A DNA stretch of 64,000 nucleotides, taken from the NCBI GenBank assembly GCA_963749675.1, contig CAVVNT010000001.1, forward strand, positions 124,001-188,000, read 5' to 3'. Position numbers and translations under genes: made by a program. The notes under the pieces were generated by a model. That model did no database searches and had not been told where the DNA came from. It worked only from the letters and a program-made list of their open reading frames with translations. Source of the DNA: Roseitranquillus sp963749675. GTDB taxonomy: Bacteria > Pseudomonadota > Alphaproteobacteria > Rhodobacterales > Rhodobacteraceae. Shown piece after piece: positions 8,798 through 17,913 of this stretch (the first letter of the stretch is position 1; every line of letters starts with the position of its first letter).

Positions 8798-9582
8798 CAC
8801 GCACGCTCCCGCAAGTCGGCCCGTGCCGGCGCTGCGGTCAGACCGCACAAGCTGAGCGCCTGGGCGGCGTCGGAAACCACGTGGTCCGCACGCGTTTCGT
8901 GAAGGATGTCGACCCCGAGATCCAGGATGGGCCCGCCGACGGCAACCGGAATCCCACGGTTCGAGGCGCGCCGTGAGACGGAGACGAGCGCTGCCACTTC
9001 ATCGACGCACTCGACATGCGAGGCGGATATCATGACGGCATCCGGTTCGTCGCGCTCCAGAATGTGCGCCACGTCGCATGATGATTCGCCGGCATGCATG
9101 GAAACGGTGACACCCATCCTCCTCAGCTGTCCACTCAGAATGACAGCGCCTAAGGTATGGTCTTCGTTCCGTGGTACCACAACAAATACTCGTGCAACTG
9201 TGCGCTGGCACGGATCGGGCGCCGCCGCGAGGTCGCGTGCGACCGCCTGCAGACGTGCCGTGCCGATGGTAACTTCGACGAAGCTGAGGCGATCTGCAAG
9301 CCATGCAGCCCCCAAGCGGCGGGCGACTTCCGGGATGTAGATGTCCGTCACCGTCTCGGAGGGGACGCCGAGGCGAAGGATTTCGGGGATGAGGCTGCCG
9401 AGGTTCTCCCCATCCGGTTCGATCGCCGAATCGAAGAGGTCGCGCAGGTGCGCGGCGCGATGCGCGCCCGCGCCCGACGTCCTCTTCTCCGCCATGACGG
9501 AAAGCGCCTTCGTCGCAAGCGCATCGACCGAGCGCGCCCTGACCGAGAGGCCGCCCTTCCTATCGCCGCGGTTTTCCGACAT
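8797..9582 (-). CDS. ppaA: PpaA/AerR cobalamin-binding antirepressor
   Basis: 261 residues. C-terminal B12-binding domain with NEDHTLGA, the His-containing cobalamin motif, followed by GESSCDVA and SASHVECVDEV. AerR/PpaA proteins bind cobalamin in light and modulate PpsR/CrtJ. N-terminus MSENRGDRKGG; the start at 9582 has GGGG upstream (a TTGGGGGGAG stretch) and fits AerR length. Transcribed divergently from bchF; the 214-base gap holds two PpsR operators. First gene of the minus-strand operon ppaA-ppsR-bchG-(pucC family)-bchP-idi. Confidence 0.93.
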   Translation of the reverse strand: MSENRGDRKGGLSVRARSVDALATKALSVMAEKRTSGAGAHRAAHLRDLFDSAIEPDGENLGSLIPEILRLGVPSETVTDIYIPEVARRLGAAWLADRLSFVEVTIGTARLQAVARDLAAAPDPCQRTVARVFVVVPRNEDHTLGAVILSGQLRRMGVTVSMHAGESSCDVAHILERDEPDAVMISASHVECVDEVAALVSVSRRASNRGIPVAVGGPILDLGVDILHETRADHVVSDAAQALSLCGLTAAPARADLRERA

Positions 9583-9696
9583 GTGGTGGCTCCCCCCAAG
9601 GAACTCCCTCGGGCGTTGCACTTGCGGCGCGTGCCTGCAGGGACATGCGTCAGCATTGTGCAGCCAAAAACCAATGTCAAAGAAAACGACCATCCG

Positions 9697-9714
9697 TGTC
9701 CACCTATGCTGACA
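9697..9714 (+). promoter_or_regulatory. PpsR/CrtJ operator 1 (TGT-N12-ACA)
   Basis: Perfect TGT (9697-9699), 12 bases, ACA (9712-9714), in the ppaA/bchF divergent region, 115 bases before ppaA and 82 before bchF. It forms a pair with the site at 9725-9742 (28 bases from first base to first base). Confidence 0.8.
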
Positions 9715-9724
9715 GATGCGGGGG

Positions 9725-9742
9725 TGTAAGTTTCAATTGACA
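9725..9742 (+). promoter_or_regulatory. PpsR/CrtJ operator 2 overlapping a -35 box of bchF
   Basis: Perfect TGT (9725-9727), 12 bases, ACA (9740-9742). Its right end is part of TTGACA (9737-9742), a consensus -35; 17-18 bases later only a weak -10 (ATAGCT/TAGCTT at 9760-9766) is seen. Repressor binding here would block the bchF operon promoter. A second TTGACA at 9769 has no matching -10 before the bchF start. Confidence 0.8.
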
Positions 9743-9796
9743 CTTTCCGGCCGCCAGCGATAGCTTCGTTGACAGGACCAGCCGGGAAACGATGCG

Positions 9797-10279
9797 ATGC
9801 TTCACAAAACCCGACCCGGGACTGGCGGGAGGGCACTTTACACCGCCGAGGAGAGGGCGCGCCGCGATGCGAGCGTCTGGACGCTGGTGCAAGGGATTCT
9901 CGCGCCGCTGCAGTTCGCGGCCTTCGCACTCTCGCTCGCGCTCGTGCTGCGGTATCTCGCGACAGGCGCAGGCTACGAGGCGGCAACGTGGTCGATTCTC
10001 GTCAAGACCGGCCTGCTGCTGACGATCATGGTCACGGGGTCGATCTGGGAACGGGCGGTCTTCGGCCGCTGGCTCTTTGCGCCCGCCTTCTTCTGGGAGG
10101 ACGTCGTCTCCTTCGGTGTGATCGCGTTGCACCTCGCGTATCTCTGGGCGCTGTGGTCGGGCGCGGCGGCGCACCTCCAGATGTCGGTCGCGCTGGCGGC
10201 CTATGCCGCCTACGTCGTCAACGCGACTCAGTTCCTGCTGAAGCTGAGGGCCGCGCGGCTCCAGATGGTGGCTGCATGA
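9797..10279 (+). CDS. bchF: 3-vinyl (2-vinyl) bacteriochlorophyllide hydratase
   Basis: 160 residues. Hydrates the C3-vinyl group to hydroxyethyl on the way to bacteriochlorophyllide a. Small membrane protein with about four hydrophobic helices (LQFAAFALSLALVLRYLATG; TGLLLTIMVTGSIWE; VVSFGVIALHLAYLWAL; ALAAYAAYVVNATQFLLKL). The family signature ERAVFGRWLFAPAFFWEDVVS region is clear. First gene of the bchFNBHLM operon, immediately after two PpsR operators, and its stop overlaps the bchN start (ATGA). Confidence 0.95.
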   Translation: MLHKTRPGTGGRALYTAEERARRDASVWTLVQGILAPLQFAAFALSLALVLRYLATGAGYEAATWSILVKTGLLLTIMVTGSIWERAVFGRWLFAPAFFWEDVVSFGVIALHLAYLWALWSGAAAHLQMSVALAAYAAYVVNATQFLLKLRAARLQMVAA

Positions 10280-11598
10280 CCGAGCGCCCCGAGTTCGGCT
10301 GTCGCGAAGCGCCTGTCCTGCGGGAACGGGGGCAGCACGAGGTGTTCTGCGGGCTGACGGGCATCGTCTGGCTGCATCGCAAGATGCCGGACGCGTTTTT
10401 CCTCGTCGTCGGCTCCCGGACCTGCGCGCATCTTCTGCAGGCCGCAGCCGGTGTCATGATCTTTGCCGAGCCGCGTTTTGCTACGGCCATTCTCGAGGAG
10501 AAGGATCTCGCGGGGATGGCCGATGCCAACGAGGAGCTTGACGCGGTCGTAGACCGTCTCCTCGAGCGGCGGCCGGACATCCGCCGCCTGTTCCTGGTGG
10601 GCTCCTGCCCGTCGGAGGTCATCAAGCTCGACCTCGCACGCGCGGCGGAGCGTCTGACGCGGAGCCATGCGCCGGTGCGGGTGCTGAGCTATTCCGGGTC
10701 GGGAATCGAGACGACCTTCACGCAGGGCGAGGATGCCTGCCTCGCCGCGATGGTGCCGGATCTGCCGGCGGCCGAAGGGCGTGAATTGCTGGTTGCCGGC
10801 GCTCTGCCGGACGTGGTCGAGGATCAGATGCTGTCGCTGCTCTCCGACCTGGGAGTTCCGGCGCGAGTGCTGCCGGCGCGTCGCGCGGACGCCGCCCCGA
10901 GCGTTGGGCCGGAGACGGTCTTCGCGCTCGTGCAGCCGTTCCTCGGGGATACCGCCGCGGCATTGGAAAAGCGTGGGGCAACGCGGATAGCCGCGCCCTT
11001 CCCGTTCGGCGAGGAGGGCACGACCGCATGGCTCCGCGCGGTGGCCGACACCTTCGGCGTCTCCGTCGAGTTGTTCGACCGCGTGACCGCCGCCCCGCGC
11101 GATCGCGCGCGCCGCTCCGTCGCCGCTCGCGCGGGTGCGCTCGATGGGAAGCGAATCAGCTTCCTTCCGGACAGTCAGCTGGAGGTACCGCTTGCACGCT
11201 TCCTCGCGCGCGAGTGCGGGATGGTGCCGGTCGAGGTCGGCACGCCGTTCCTGCACCGTCACCTGATGGGGCCGGACCTCAGCCTCCTGCCCGCCGGCAC
11301 CCGCCTCGCCGAGGGACAGGACGTCGAGCGGCAGCTCGACAGGTTGCGTGCCGATGCGCCCGACCTGGCGGTTTGCGGCCTCGGTCTGGCGAATCCTCTC
11401 GAAGCGGAAGGGATCGCCACCAAGTGGGCGATCGAACTCGTCTTCTCTCCGGTACACTTCTATGAGCAGGCAGGCGATCTTGCGGAGCTCTTCGCGCGGC
11501 CGCTGAAGCGCCGCTGCCTCTTGCGGAGGTCGGCCGCCGGGGGCATCGAGCGCCCGCCGGCCGAGCGCGACGGTCACCGCGCCGGAGCGGTCTCATGA
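10276..11598 (+). CDS. bchN: Light-independent protochlorophyllide reductase subunit N
   Basis: 440 residues. With BchB it forms the NifDK-like catalytic component of dark-operative protochlorophyllide reductase, which receives electrons from BchL and reduces ring D. Three Cys that ligate the NB-cluster are visible: EFGCREAP, EVFCGLTG and GSRTCAH/VGSCPSE (the nitrogenase-type set). The start ATG at 10276 overlaps the bchF stop. The C-terminal tail after FARPLKRR is Arg/Pro-rich and less conserved. The frame is intact. Confidence 0.96.
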   Translation: MTERPEFGCREAPVLRERGQHEVFCGLTGIVWLHRKMPDAFFLVVGSRTCAHLLQAAAGVMIFAEPRFATAILEEKDLAGMADANEELDAVVDRLLERRPDIRRLFLVGSCPSEVIKLDLARAAERLTRSHAPVRVLSYSGSGIETTFTQGEDACLAAMVPDLPAAEGRELLVAGALPDVVEDQMLSLLSDLGVPARVLPARRADAAPSVGPETVFALVQPFLGDTAAALEKRGATRIAAPFPFGEEGTTAWLRAVADTFGVSVELFDRVTAAPRDRARRSVAARAGALDGKRISFLPDSQLEVPLARFLARECGMVPVEVGTPFLHRHLMGPDLSLLPAGTRLAEGQDVERQLDRLRADAPDLAVCGLGLANPLEAEGIATKWAIELVFSPVHFYEQAGDLAELFARPLKRRCLLRRSAAGGIERPPAERDGHRAGAVS

Positions 11599-11683
11599 TC
11601 CCGGCGCTTTCATGCTCCAGAAATATCCGGGGGGAGGCACGGTCCTGCAGCGCCGGCGGCAGCGCCCCCAAGCGGGGCCGTCC

Positions 11684-13265
11684 ATGAAGCTGACCGTCTG
11701 GACATACGAGGGGCCTCCGCACGTCGGGGCGATGCGGGTGGCGACGGCGATGGAGGGACTGCATTACGTCCTTCACGCGCCGCAGGGCGACACCTACGCC
11801 GACCTGCTCTTCACCATGATAGAGCGGCGGCAGAAGCGCCCGCCGGTCACCTACACGACGTTCCAGGCCCGCGACCTCGGCTCCGACACCGCGACCTTGT
11901 TCAAGGAGAGCTGTCGTGAGGCGTACGAGCGGTTCCGGCCGGAGGCCATGATCGTGGGCGCCTCCTGCACGGCCGAGTTGATCCAGGACGATCCCGGCGG
12001 TCTTGCCGAGGCGCTCGGTCTGCCGATCCCGGTGATCCCGCTGGAGCTACCGTCCTACCAGCGTCGCGAAAACTTCGGGGCGGACGAGACCTTTTTCCAA
12101 CTTGTCCGCCGCCTTGCGGCTGCCCCGTCCGGGCGCACCGAGCGGCCCTCGGCCAACATCCTGGGTCCGACGGCCCTCGGCTTTCGCCACCGCGACGACG
12201 TTGCCGAGATTGCGGCGCTCCTCGCCGAGATCGGCGTAGACGTCAACGTCACCGCCCCGCTAGGCGCCCGGCCGTCGGATTCTCGCGCGTCTGCCTGCGG
12301 CGTGGTTCAACGTCGTCCTCTATCCGGAGACCGCAGAGGCCGCGGCCCGCTGGCTCGATCGCGCACATGGTTTGAAGAGCACCCAAACCGTGCCGATCGG
12401 CGCCAACGCGACGCGCTCATTCCTTGATGAGGTGCGCGATCTTGCCGGGCTTGACGCCAAGGTCGACGAGACGCGCCTGCGTCAACCGTGGTGGTCGGCG
12501 TCGGTCGACTCGACCTACCTGACGGGCAAGCGTGTCTTCGTCTTCGGCGACGGGACGCATGCCATGGCGGCGGCCCGCGTCGCGCGCGACGAGATGGGCT
12601 TCGAGGTCGTGGGCCTCGGCTGCTACAACCGCGAATTCGCTCGGCCGGTGCGCGCGCTGGCGAGGGAGCTTGGCGTCGACCCTCTCGTCACGGATGACCA
12701 CCTCGAGGTCGAAGCGGCGATCGAGGCCGCTTCTCCGGAACTGATTCTCGGCACGCAGATGGAGCGACACACGGCGAAACGCCTCGGCATTCCCTGCGCC
12801 GTGATCTCCGCGCCGGTGCATGTCCAGGACTTCCCTGCGCGGTTTTCGCCGGTGATGGGGTTCGAGGGTGCGAACGTTCTGTTCGACAGCTGGGTCCATC
12901 CGCTGGTCATGGGGCTGGAGGAGCACCTCTTGACGATGTTCCGCGAGGACCCCGAATTCCACGACGAGGCAGGACCGAGTCATCATGGCCGTCACCCCGC
13001 GAATGCCGGATCAGCGGAAGGGGGCGCTGCCCCCGTCGATGCTGCGCATCACCTCCCCCGGGATATCTCGCGAGCAAGGAAGGAGGCGGCGAACGACCCG
13101 GGCGCACCTGCCTGGCTTCCTGCCGCCGAGGCGGAACTCCGCAAGGTTCCTTTCTTCGTCCGCAGCAAGGCGCGCCGCAACACCGAGGCGTTCGCGACCG
13201 CGCAAGGTCTGGCGGAGATCGACGTCGACACACTCTATGAGGCCAAGGCTCACTATGCGCGCTGA
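11684..13265 (+). CDS. bchB: Light-independent protochlorophyllide reductase subunit B (frameshifted as given)
   Basis: About 526 residues after correction. Begins MKLTVWTYEGPPHVGAM, with GDTYADLLFTM (Asp cluster ligand region) and GASCTAELIQDDPGG. At 12280-12281 an extra T in a TT pair shifts the frame; removing it reads PSDLARLPAAWFNVVLYPETAE and continues in the downstream frame (GLKSTQTVPIGANAT) to the TGA at 13263-13265. The C-terminal domain after 13000 contains PWLPAAEAELRKVPFFVR, the protochlorophyllide-reductase-type C-terminal domain. Stop overlaps the bchH start by 11 bases. One homopolymer indel only, so probably a sequence error. Confidence 0.93.
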
Positions 13266-16200
13266 GGTACCCTATCGCGTCGCAATCGTGACGCTCGACT
13301 CCCACGCCGCGGGTCCCGCCGAGCGGGTCACGCAGCGGCTCTCACGCGACTTCCCGGGCCTAAGGCTCGAGGTCCACGCCGCTGCCGGCTGGGCGGAGGA
13401 TCCGGCTGCGGCGGAACGGGCGGCCGAGGCGGTCGCAAGCGCCGATATCGTGATTGCGAACCTTCTCTTCCTTGAGGAGCACGTCGCCAGGATCCTGCCG
13501 TCGCTCCGCTCCGCGCGCGGCCGCGCCGACGCCGTGGTCGGCATCATCTCGGACCCCGCCATCGTCGGGACGACGCTCATGGGCGATCTCGACATGAGCC
13601 AGCCCGCCTCGGGCGTCGCGAAGTTCCTCAAGCGGCTGCGCGGATCGTCAAAGGCCTCCGGCGCATCCGGCGCCAAGCAGATGACGATGCTCCGCCGGCT
13701 GCCCAAGATCCTGCGCTTCGTTCCCGGCAAGGCCCAGGACCTCCGCGCATGGTTCCTGACGATGCAGTACTGGCTCGGCGGCTCGGACGACAATGTCGAG
13801 CAGATGGTCCGCTTCCTCGTCGGCCGGTACGCCAAGCGCTGGCAGGGCGCCCGCGCCGCCGCCCCGGTCGAGTACCCCGAGACCGGTCTCTGGCATCCCG
13901 CGACCGGCATCGTCACCGACGCCGGCAAGCTGCCCCGACAGGGAGATCGCAGCGTCGGCCTGCTGATGATGCGCTCCTACGTCCTCGCCGGCGATACCGC
14001 GCACTACGAAGCGGTCATCGCCGCGATGGAGGCGCGCGGCCTCTCCGTCGTCCCCGCCTTCGCCGGCGGCCTCGACATGCGACCGGCGATCGACGCCTAC
14101 ATGGGCGGCATCGACGCGCTGGTCTCGCTCACCGGATTCAGCCTGGTCGGCGGTCCTGCCTACAACGACAGCGCCGCGGCGGTCGACACGCTGAAGCGCC
14201 TTGACGTCCCGTACCTCTCGGCCCACCCGCTGGAGTTCCAGACGCTGGGACAGTGGGCGGCGTCGCCGCAGGGCCTCGGTCCGGTCGAGGCGACAATGCT
14301 GGTGGCGCTGCCGGAGATTGACGGAGCGACGAACCCCAACGTGTTCGCCGGGCGCCACGGCGCCGCCGGTTGCACCGGGTGCAGCCGGCGCTGCACCGGC
14401 GGAGACGGGCGCGCGATGGCGCCGTGCCCGGAGCGCATCGAGGCTCTCGCCGCACGGGCACTTCGCCTCGCCACCCTGCGCCGGTCGAAGCCCGCCAACC
14501 GCAAGCTCGGGATCGTGCTCTACGGCTTTCCCCCGAACGCGGGCGCCGCAGGGACCGCCGCCTATCTCGGCGTGTTCGAGTCGCTCCACAACACGCTGCA
14601 CGCGCTCGCCCGCGAGGGCTATGACCTCGACCCGCCGGAGACAGTCGACGACCTGCGGCAGGCGGTCCTGCACGGCAACGCGGCGCAGTTCGGACAGGAT
14701 GCGAACGTCGCGGCGCATGTGCCCGCTGACCGTCTGGTTGTCGAAACGCCCTGGCTCGACGAGATCGAGCGGCAGTGGGGGCCGGCCCCCGGCCGCGCCC
14801 AGACCGACGGGCGTGGCGTCTTCGTACTGGGCTGTCGCTTCGGCAACGTCTTCGTCGGCGTGCAGCCTGCCTTCGGCTACGAGGGCGACCCGATGCGACT
14901 GCTCTTCGAGCGGGGTTTCACCCCGACCCACGCCTTTGCCGCCTTCTACCGCTGGCTCGCTGCCGACTTCGGCGCCGATGCGCTGCTGCATTTCGGCATG
15001 CACGGCGCGCTCGAGTTCATGCCGGGCAAGCAGACCGGGCCGTCGGCCGCCTGCTGGCCCGACCGGCTTATCGGCGACCTGCCGAACATCTACCTCTACG
15101 CCGCAAACAACCCGTCCGAGGCGACGCTGGCCAAGCGCCGGTCGAACGCGATCACCGTCAGCCACCTGACACCGCCCCTGGCGCAGGCCGGGCTCTACAA
15201 GGGTTTGCGCGAACTGCGCGATTCGATCGCCCGCTGGCGGGAGGGCGACCGCCGCGACGATCTCGCGACACTGATTGCCGAGCAGGCGGCCGCGGTGGAC
15301 CTCGCGGGCGACCCCGACCGGCTGTGGCTGACTCTGCTCGAGACCGAGCAGGCGCTGATCACCGACGGCCTGCACGTCGTCGGCCGGCCGCTCTCGGTCG
15401 AGCGGCGGTCAGGCCTGCTCGACGCAATGGACCTCCGTGCAGAGGCGCGCGCCGACTTCGACGCCGCGCTGGTCGCGAACGACGAACTCCATCCTCTGAT
15501 GCGTGCCCTCGGCGGGCACTTCGTGCCGCCGGTGCCGGGCGGCGACCTGATCCGCTCGCCCGAGATCCTGCCCACCGGCCGCAACATCCACGCTTTCGAC
15601 CCGTTCCGGATGCCAACCGCCTTCGCGATGGCCGACGGCGCGCGGCAGGCGCAACTGCTGCTTGACACCCACAAGGCCCTGCCGCGCACCGTCGCGCTGG
15701 TGCTCTGGGGCTCCGACAACATCAAGTCCGACGGCGCCCCGATCGCGCAGGCGTTGGCGCTGATCGGCGCGCGGCCGCGCTTCGACAGCTACGGACGTCT
15801 CGCCGGCGCCGACCTCGTCCCGCTTGCCGACCTCGGACGGCCGAGGATCGACGTGGTGATGACCCTCTCCGGCATCTTTCGCGACCTCTTGCCGCTGCAG
15901 ACGCGGCTCCTTGCGGAGGCGGCCTGGAAGGCCGCGACGGCAGACGAGCCGGTCGAGCGGAACTTCGTCCGCGCCCACGCCCTCGCGTATTCCGATGCGA
16001 CGGGTTGCGACCTCGACGCCGCCGCGCTTCGCGTCTTCTCGAACGCCGAGGGCTGCTACGGCTCGAACGTGAACCAGCTTGTCGACGCGTCGGCCTTCGG
16101 CGACGAGGACGAGCTTGCCGATGCCTACCAGGCGCGGAAGTCTTTCGCCTACGGCCGTGACGGCAAGGCGACGTCGAACCCCGAGCTGCTGCAGTCGACG

Positions 16201-16749
16201 CTGAAGGGCGTCGACCTCGCCTACCAGAATCTCGAATTGGTCGAGCTGGGTGTGACCACGGTCGATCACTACTTCGACACGCTGGGCGGCATCGCCCGCG
16301 CCGTGCGCCGGGCCAAGGGCTCGGACGCGCCGATCTACATCGGTGACCAGACGCGCGGGACTGGAAAGGTCCGGACCTTGCGCGAGCAGGTGGCGCTGGA
16401 AACGCGCTCGCGCTCGCTGAATCCCAAGTTCTACGAGCCGCTGCTGACCCACGGGCACGAGGGCGTCAGGACGATCGAGGCGCACGTTACCAACACTCTC
16501 GGCTGGTCCGCCACGACCGGCCAGGTCGAGCCTTGGGTCTATCAGCGGCTGTCGGAAACCTACGTCCTCGACGAGGCGATGCGGAAGCGCCTCGCCGGCC
16601 TCAACCCTCAGGCCTCGGCCCGGATGGCCAACCGTCTGATCGAGGCTTCGGACCGCGCCTACTGGTCGCCCGACCCCGACACGCTCGCCGCGCTGCATGG
16701 CGCCGCGGACGAGCTCGAGGACCGGATGGAAGGGATCGCGGCGGAATGA
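13255..16749 (+). CDS. bchH: Magnesium chelatase subunit H
   Basis: 1164 residues, close to the family length of about 1190. Binds protoporphyrin IX and is the catalytic subunit for Mg insertion together with BchI and BchD (not in this window). CobN/BchH-type protein: EVPYRVAIVTLDSHAAG at the N-terminus, NVFAGRHGAAGCTGCSRRC with a Cys-rich segment, then the conserved DALLHFGMHGALEFMPGKQ block and ERNFVRAH/ANAEGCYGSNVN region. Start at 13255 is inside the bchB end; longer upstream openings in this frame belong to bchB sequence. Frame intact throughout. Confidence 0.97.
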   Translation: MRAEVPYRVAIVTLDSHAAGPAERVTQRLSRDFPGLRLEVHAAAGWAEDPAAAERAAEAVASADIVIANLLFLEEHVARILPSLRSARGRADAVVGIISDPAIVGTTLMGDLDMSQPASGVAKFLKRLRGSSKASGASGAKQMTMLRRLPKILRFVPGKAQDLRAWFLTMQYWLGGSDDNVEQMVRFLVGRYAKRWQGARAAAPVEYPETGLWHPATGIVTDAGKLPRQGDRSVGLLMMRSYVLAGDTAHYEAVIAAMEARGLSVVPAFAGGLDMRPAIDAYMGGIDALVSLTGFSLVGGPAYNDSAAAVDTLKRLDVPYLSAHPLEFQTLGQWAASPQGLGPVEATMLVALPEIDGATNPNVFAGRHGAAGCTGCSRRCTGGDGRAMAPCPERIEALAARALRLATLRRSKPANRKLGIVLYGFPPNAGAAGTAAYLGVFESLHNTLHALAREGYDLDPPETVDDLRQAVLHGNAAQFGQDANVAAHVPADRLVVETPWLDEIERQWGPAPGRAQTDGRGVFVLGCRFGNVFVGVQPAFGYEGDPMRLLFERGFTPTHAFAAFYRWLAADFGADALLHFGMHGALEFMPGKQTGPSAACWPDRLIGDLPNIYLYAANNPSEATLAKRRSNAITVSHLTPPLAQAGLYKGLRELRDSIARWREGDRRDDLATLIAEQAAAVDLAGDPDRLWLTLLETEQALITDGLHVVGRPLSVERRSGLLDAMDLRAEARADFDAALVANDELHPLMRALGGHFVPPVPGGDLIRSPEILPTGRNIHAFDPFRMPTAFAMADGARQAQLLLDTHKALPRTVALVLWGSDNIKSDGAPIAQALALIGARPRFDSYGRLAGADLVPLADLGRPRIDVVMTLSGIFRDLLPLQTRLLAEAAWKAATADEPVERNFVRAHALAYSDATGCDLDAAALRVFSNAEGCYGSNVNQLVDASAFGDEDELADAYQARKSFAYGRDGKATSNPELLQSTLKGVDLAYQNLELVELGVTTVDHYFDTLGGIARAVRRAKGSDAPIYIGDQTRGTGKVRTLREQVALETRSRSLNPKFYEPLLTHGHEGVRTIEAHVTNTLGWSATTGQVEPWVYQRLSETYVLDEAMRKRLAGLNPQASARMANRLIEASDRAYWSPDPDTLAALHGAADELEDRMEGIAAE

Positions 16750-16861
16750 CGGCGCGACGCGGATATCGCGGCCCCGCGCGGGCGGCACCTTCGGGAGCCT
16801 CCGGCGGGGATATTTGGAGAACAAGGAAGGCACGGGCACGGCCCTGCCGGAAAGGACAGCG

Positions 16862-17779
16862 ATGAGCCCCCTCGACAACGCCCCGAGATTGCGCGCCGCG
16901 GCGGGAGAAGCCCGCGGGCTGGACGGCGAGGGATCGGTCCAGGTTCAGATGGACCCGTCGCTGAAGATCGACACCGCCAAGGTGTTCTCGGTCTACGGCA
17001 AGGGCGGGATCGGCAAGTCGACCACGTCCTCGAACCTCTCGGCCGCGTTCGCGCAGATGGGCAAGCGGGTGCTGCAGATCGGCTGCGACCCCAAGCACGA
17101 TTCCACCTTCACCCTGACCGGAAGCCTCGTGCCAACCGTCATCGACATCCTCAAGGAGGTCGACTTCCACGCCGAGGAGCTGCGGCCTGAGGACTTCATG
17201 TTCGAGGGCTGGGGCGGTGTGATGTGCGTCGAGGCGGGTGGTCCGCCGGCCGGAACCGGCTGCGGCGGCTACGTCGTCGGCCAGACGGTGAAGCTGCTCA
17301 AGCAGCATCACATGCTCGACGACACAGACGTGGTGATCTTCGACGTTCTCGGCGACGTCGTCTGTGGCGGCTTCGCGGCGCCGCTGCAGCACGCCGACCG
17401 GGCGGTGATTGTTACCGCCAACGACTTCGACTCGATCTACGCGATGAACCGGATCATCGCGGCCGTCGGCGCGAAGGCAAAGAACTACGGCGTGCGCCTC
17501 GCGGGCTGCGTCGCGAACCGGTCCAAGGACACCGACGAAGTCGACCGCTACTGCCGCACCGTCGGCTTCGAGCGCATTGCCCACATGCCCGACATCGACG
17601 CCATCCGCCGCAGCCGCCTCAAGAAGAAGACCCTCTTCGAGATGCCGGACGAAGACGACATCGTAGCCGCCCGCGCCGAGTACGTGAGCCTCGCCGAGAC
17701 CCTCTGGAACGGCACCGAGCCGCTCGCGCCCGAGGCCTTGCCCGACCGCGAGATCTTCGAGTTGCTGGGGTTCGACTGA
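16862..17779 (+). CDS. bchL: Light-independent protochlorophyllide reductase iron-sulfur ATP-binding protein
   Basis: 305 residues, NifH-like homodimer that passes electrons to BchNB with ATP hydrolysis. P-loop YGKGGIGKSTTSSN, switch region CDPKHDSTF, and the two cluster Cys in PAGTGCGGY and GDVVCGGFAAP. The start ATG at 16862 follows a GGAAAGGACAGCG leader. 112 bases separate it from bchH. Its stop forms TGATG with a 44-codon open frame that precedes bchM. Confidence 0.97.
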   Translation: MSPLDNAPRLRAAAGEARGLDGEGSVQVQMDPSLKIDTAKVFSVYGKGGIGKSTTSSNLSAAFAQMGKRVLQIGCDPKHDSTFTLTGSLVPTVIDILKEVDFHAEELRPEDFMFEGWGGVMCVEAGGPPAGTGCGGYVVGQTVKLLKQHHMLDDTDVVIFDVLGDVVCGGFAAPLQHADRAVIVTANDFDSIYAMNRIIAAVGAKAKNYGVRLAGCVANRSKDTDEVDRYCRTVGFERIAHMPDIDAIRRSRLKKKTLFEMPDEDDIVAARAEYVSLAETLWNGTEPLAPEALPDREIFELLGFD

Positions 17780-17913
17780 TGGAGACTGCTGCCAACAAGC
17801 TCATCCGCGTGTCGTGCTCGACCTGGGTGTGCGCCTCGTACGGCCGCAGACCCGTCGTGGGTGTTCACAGGCGTGCGCGGGGGGCCGGAGCATCGGCAGG
17901 AGGAACGCATTGA
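17779..17913 (+). CDS. Possible 44-residue peptide between bchL and bchM
   Basis: An open frame starts in the TGATG of the bchL stop and ends in a TGATG at the bchM start, so it would be coupled on both sides. The product starts METAANKLIRVSCSTWVC and is Cys/Trp-containing then Arg/Gly-rich. I recognise no family. Against it: no ribosome site of its own beyond coupling, Arg/Ala-rich composition as expected for non-coding high-GC frames. It may equally be a 134-base leader or a region with an undetected indel. Confidence 0.3.
   Translation: METAANKLIRVSCSTWVCASYGRRPVVGVHRRARGAGASAGGTH

Noticed and set aside
9769..10275. N-terminal extension of bchN
   Set aside because: It is the out-of-frame overlap of bchF; BchN has its own ATG at 10276 and normal length.
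12985..13254. N-terminal extension of BchH
   Set aside because: Lies inside the C-terminal part of bchB; the natural BchH start is 13255.
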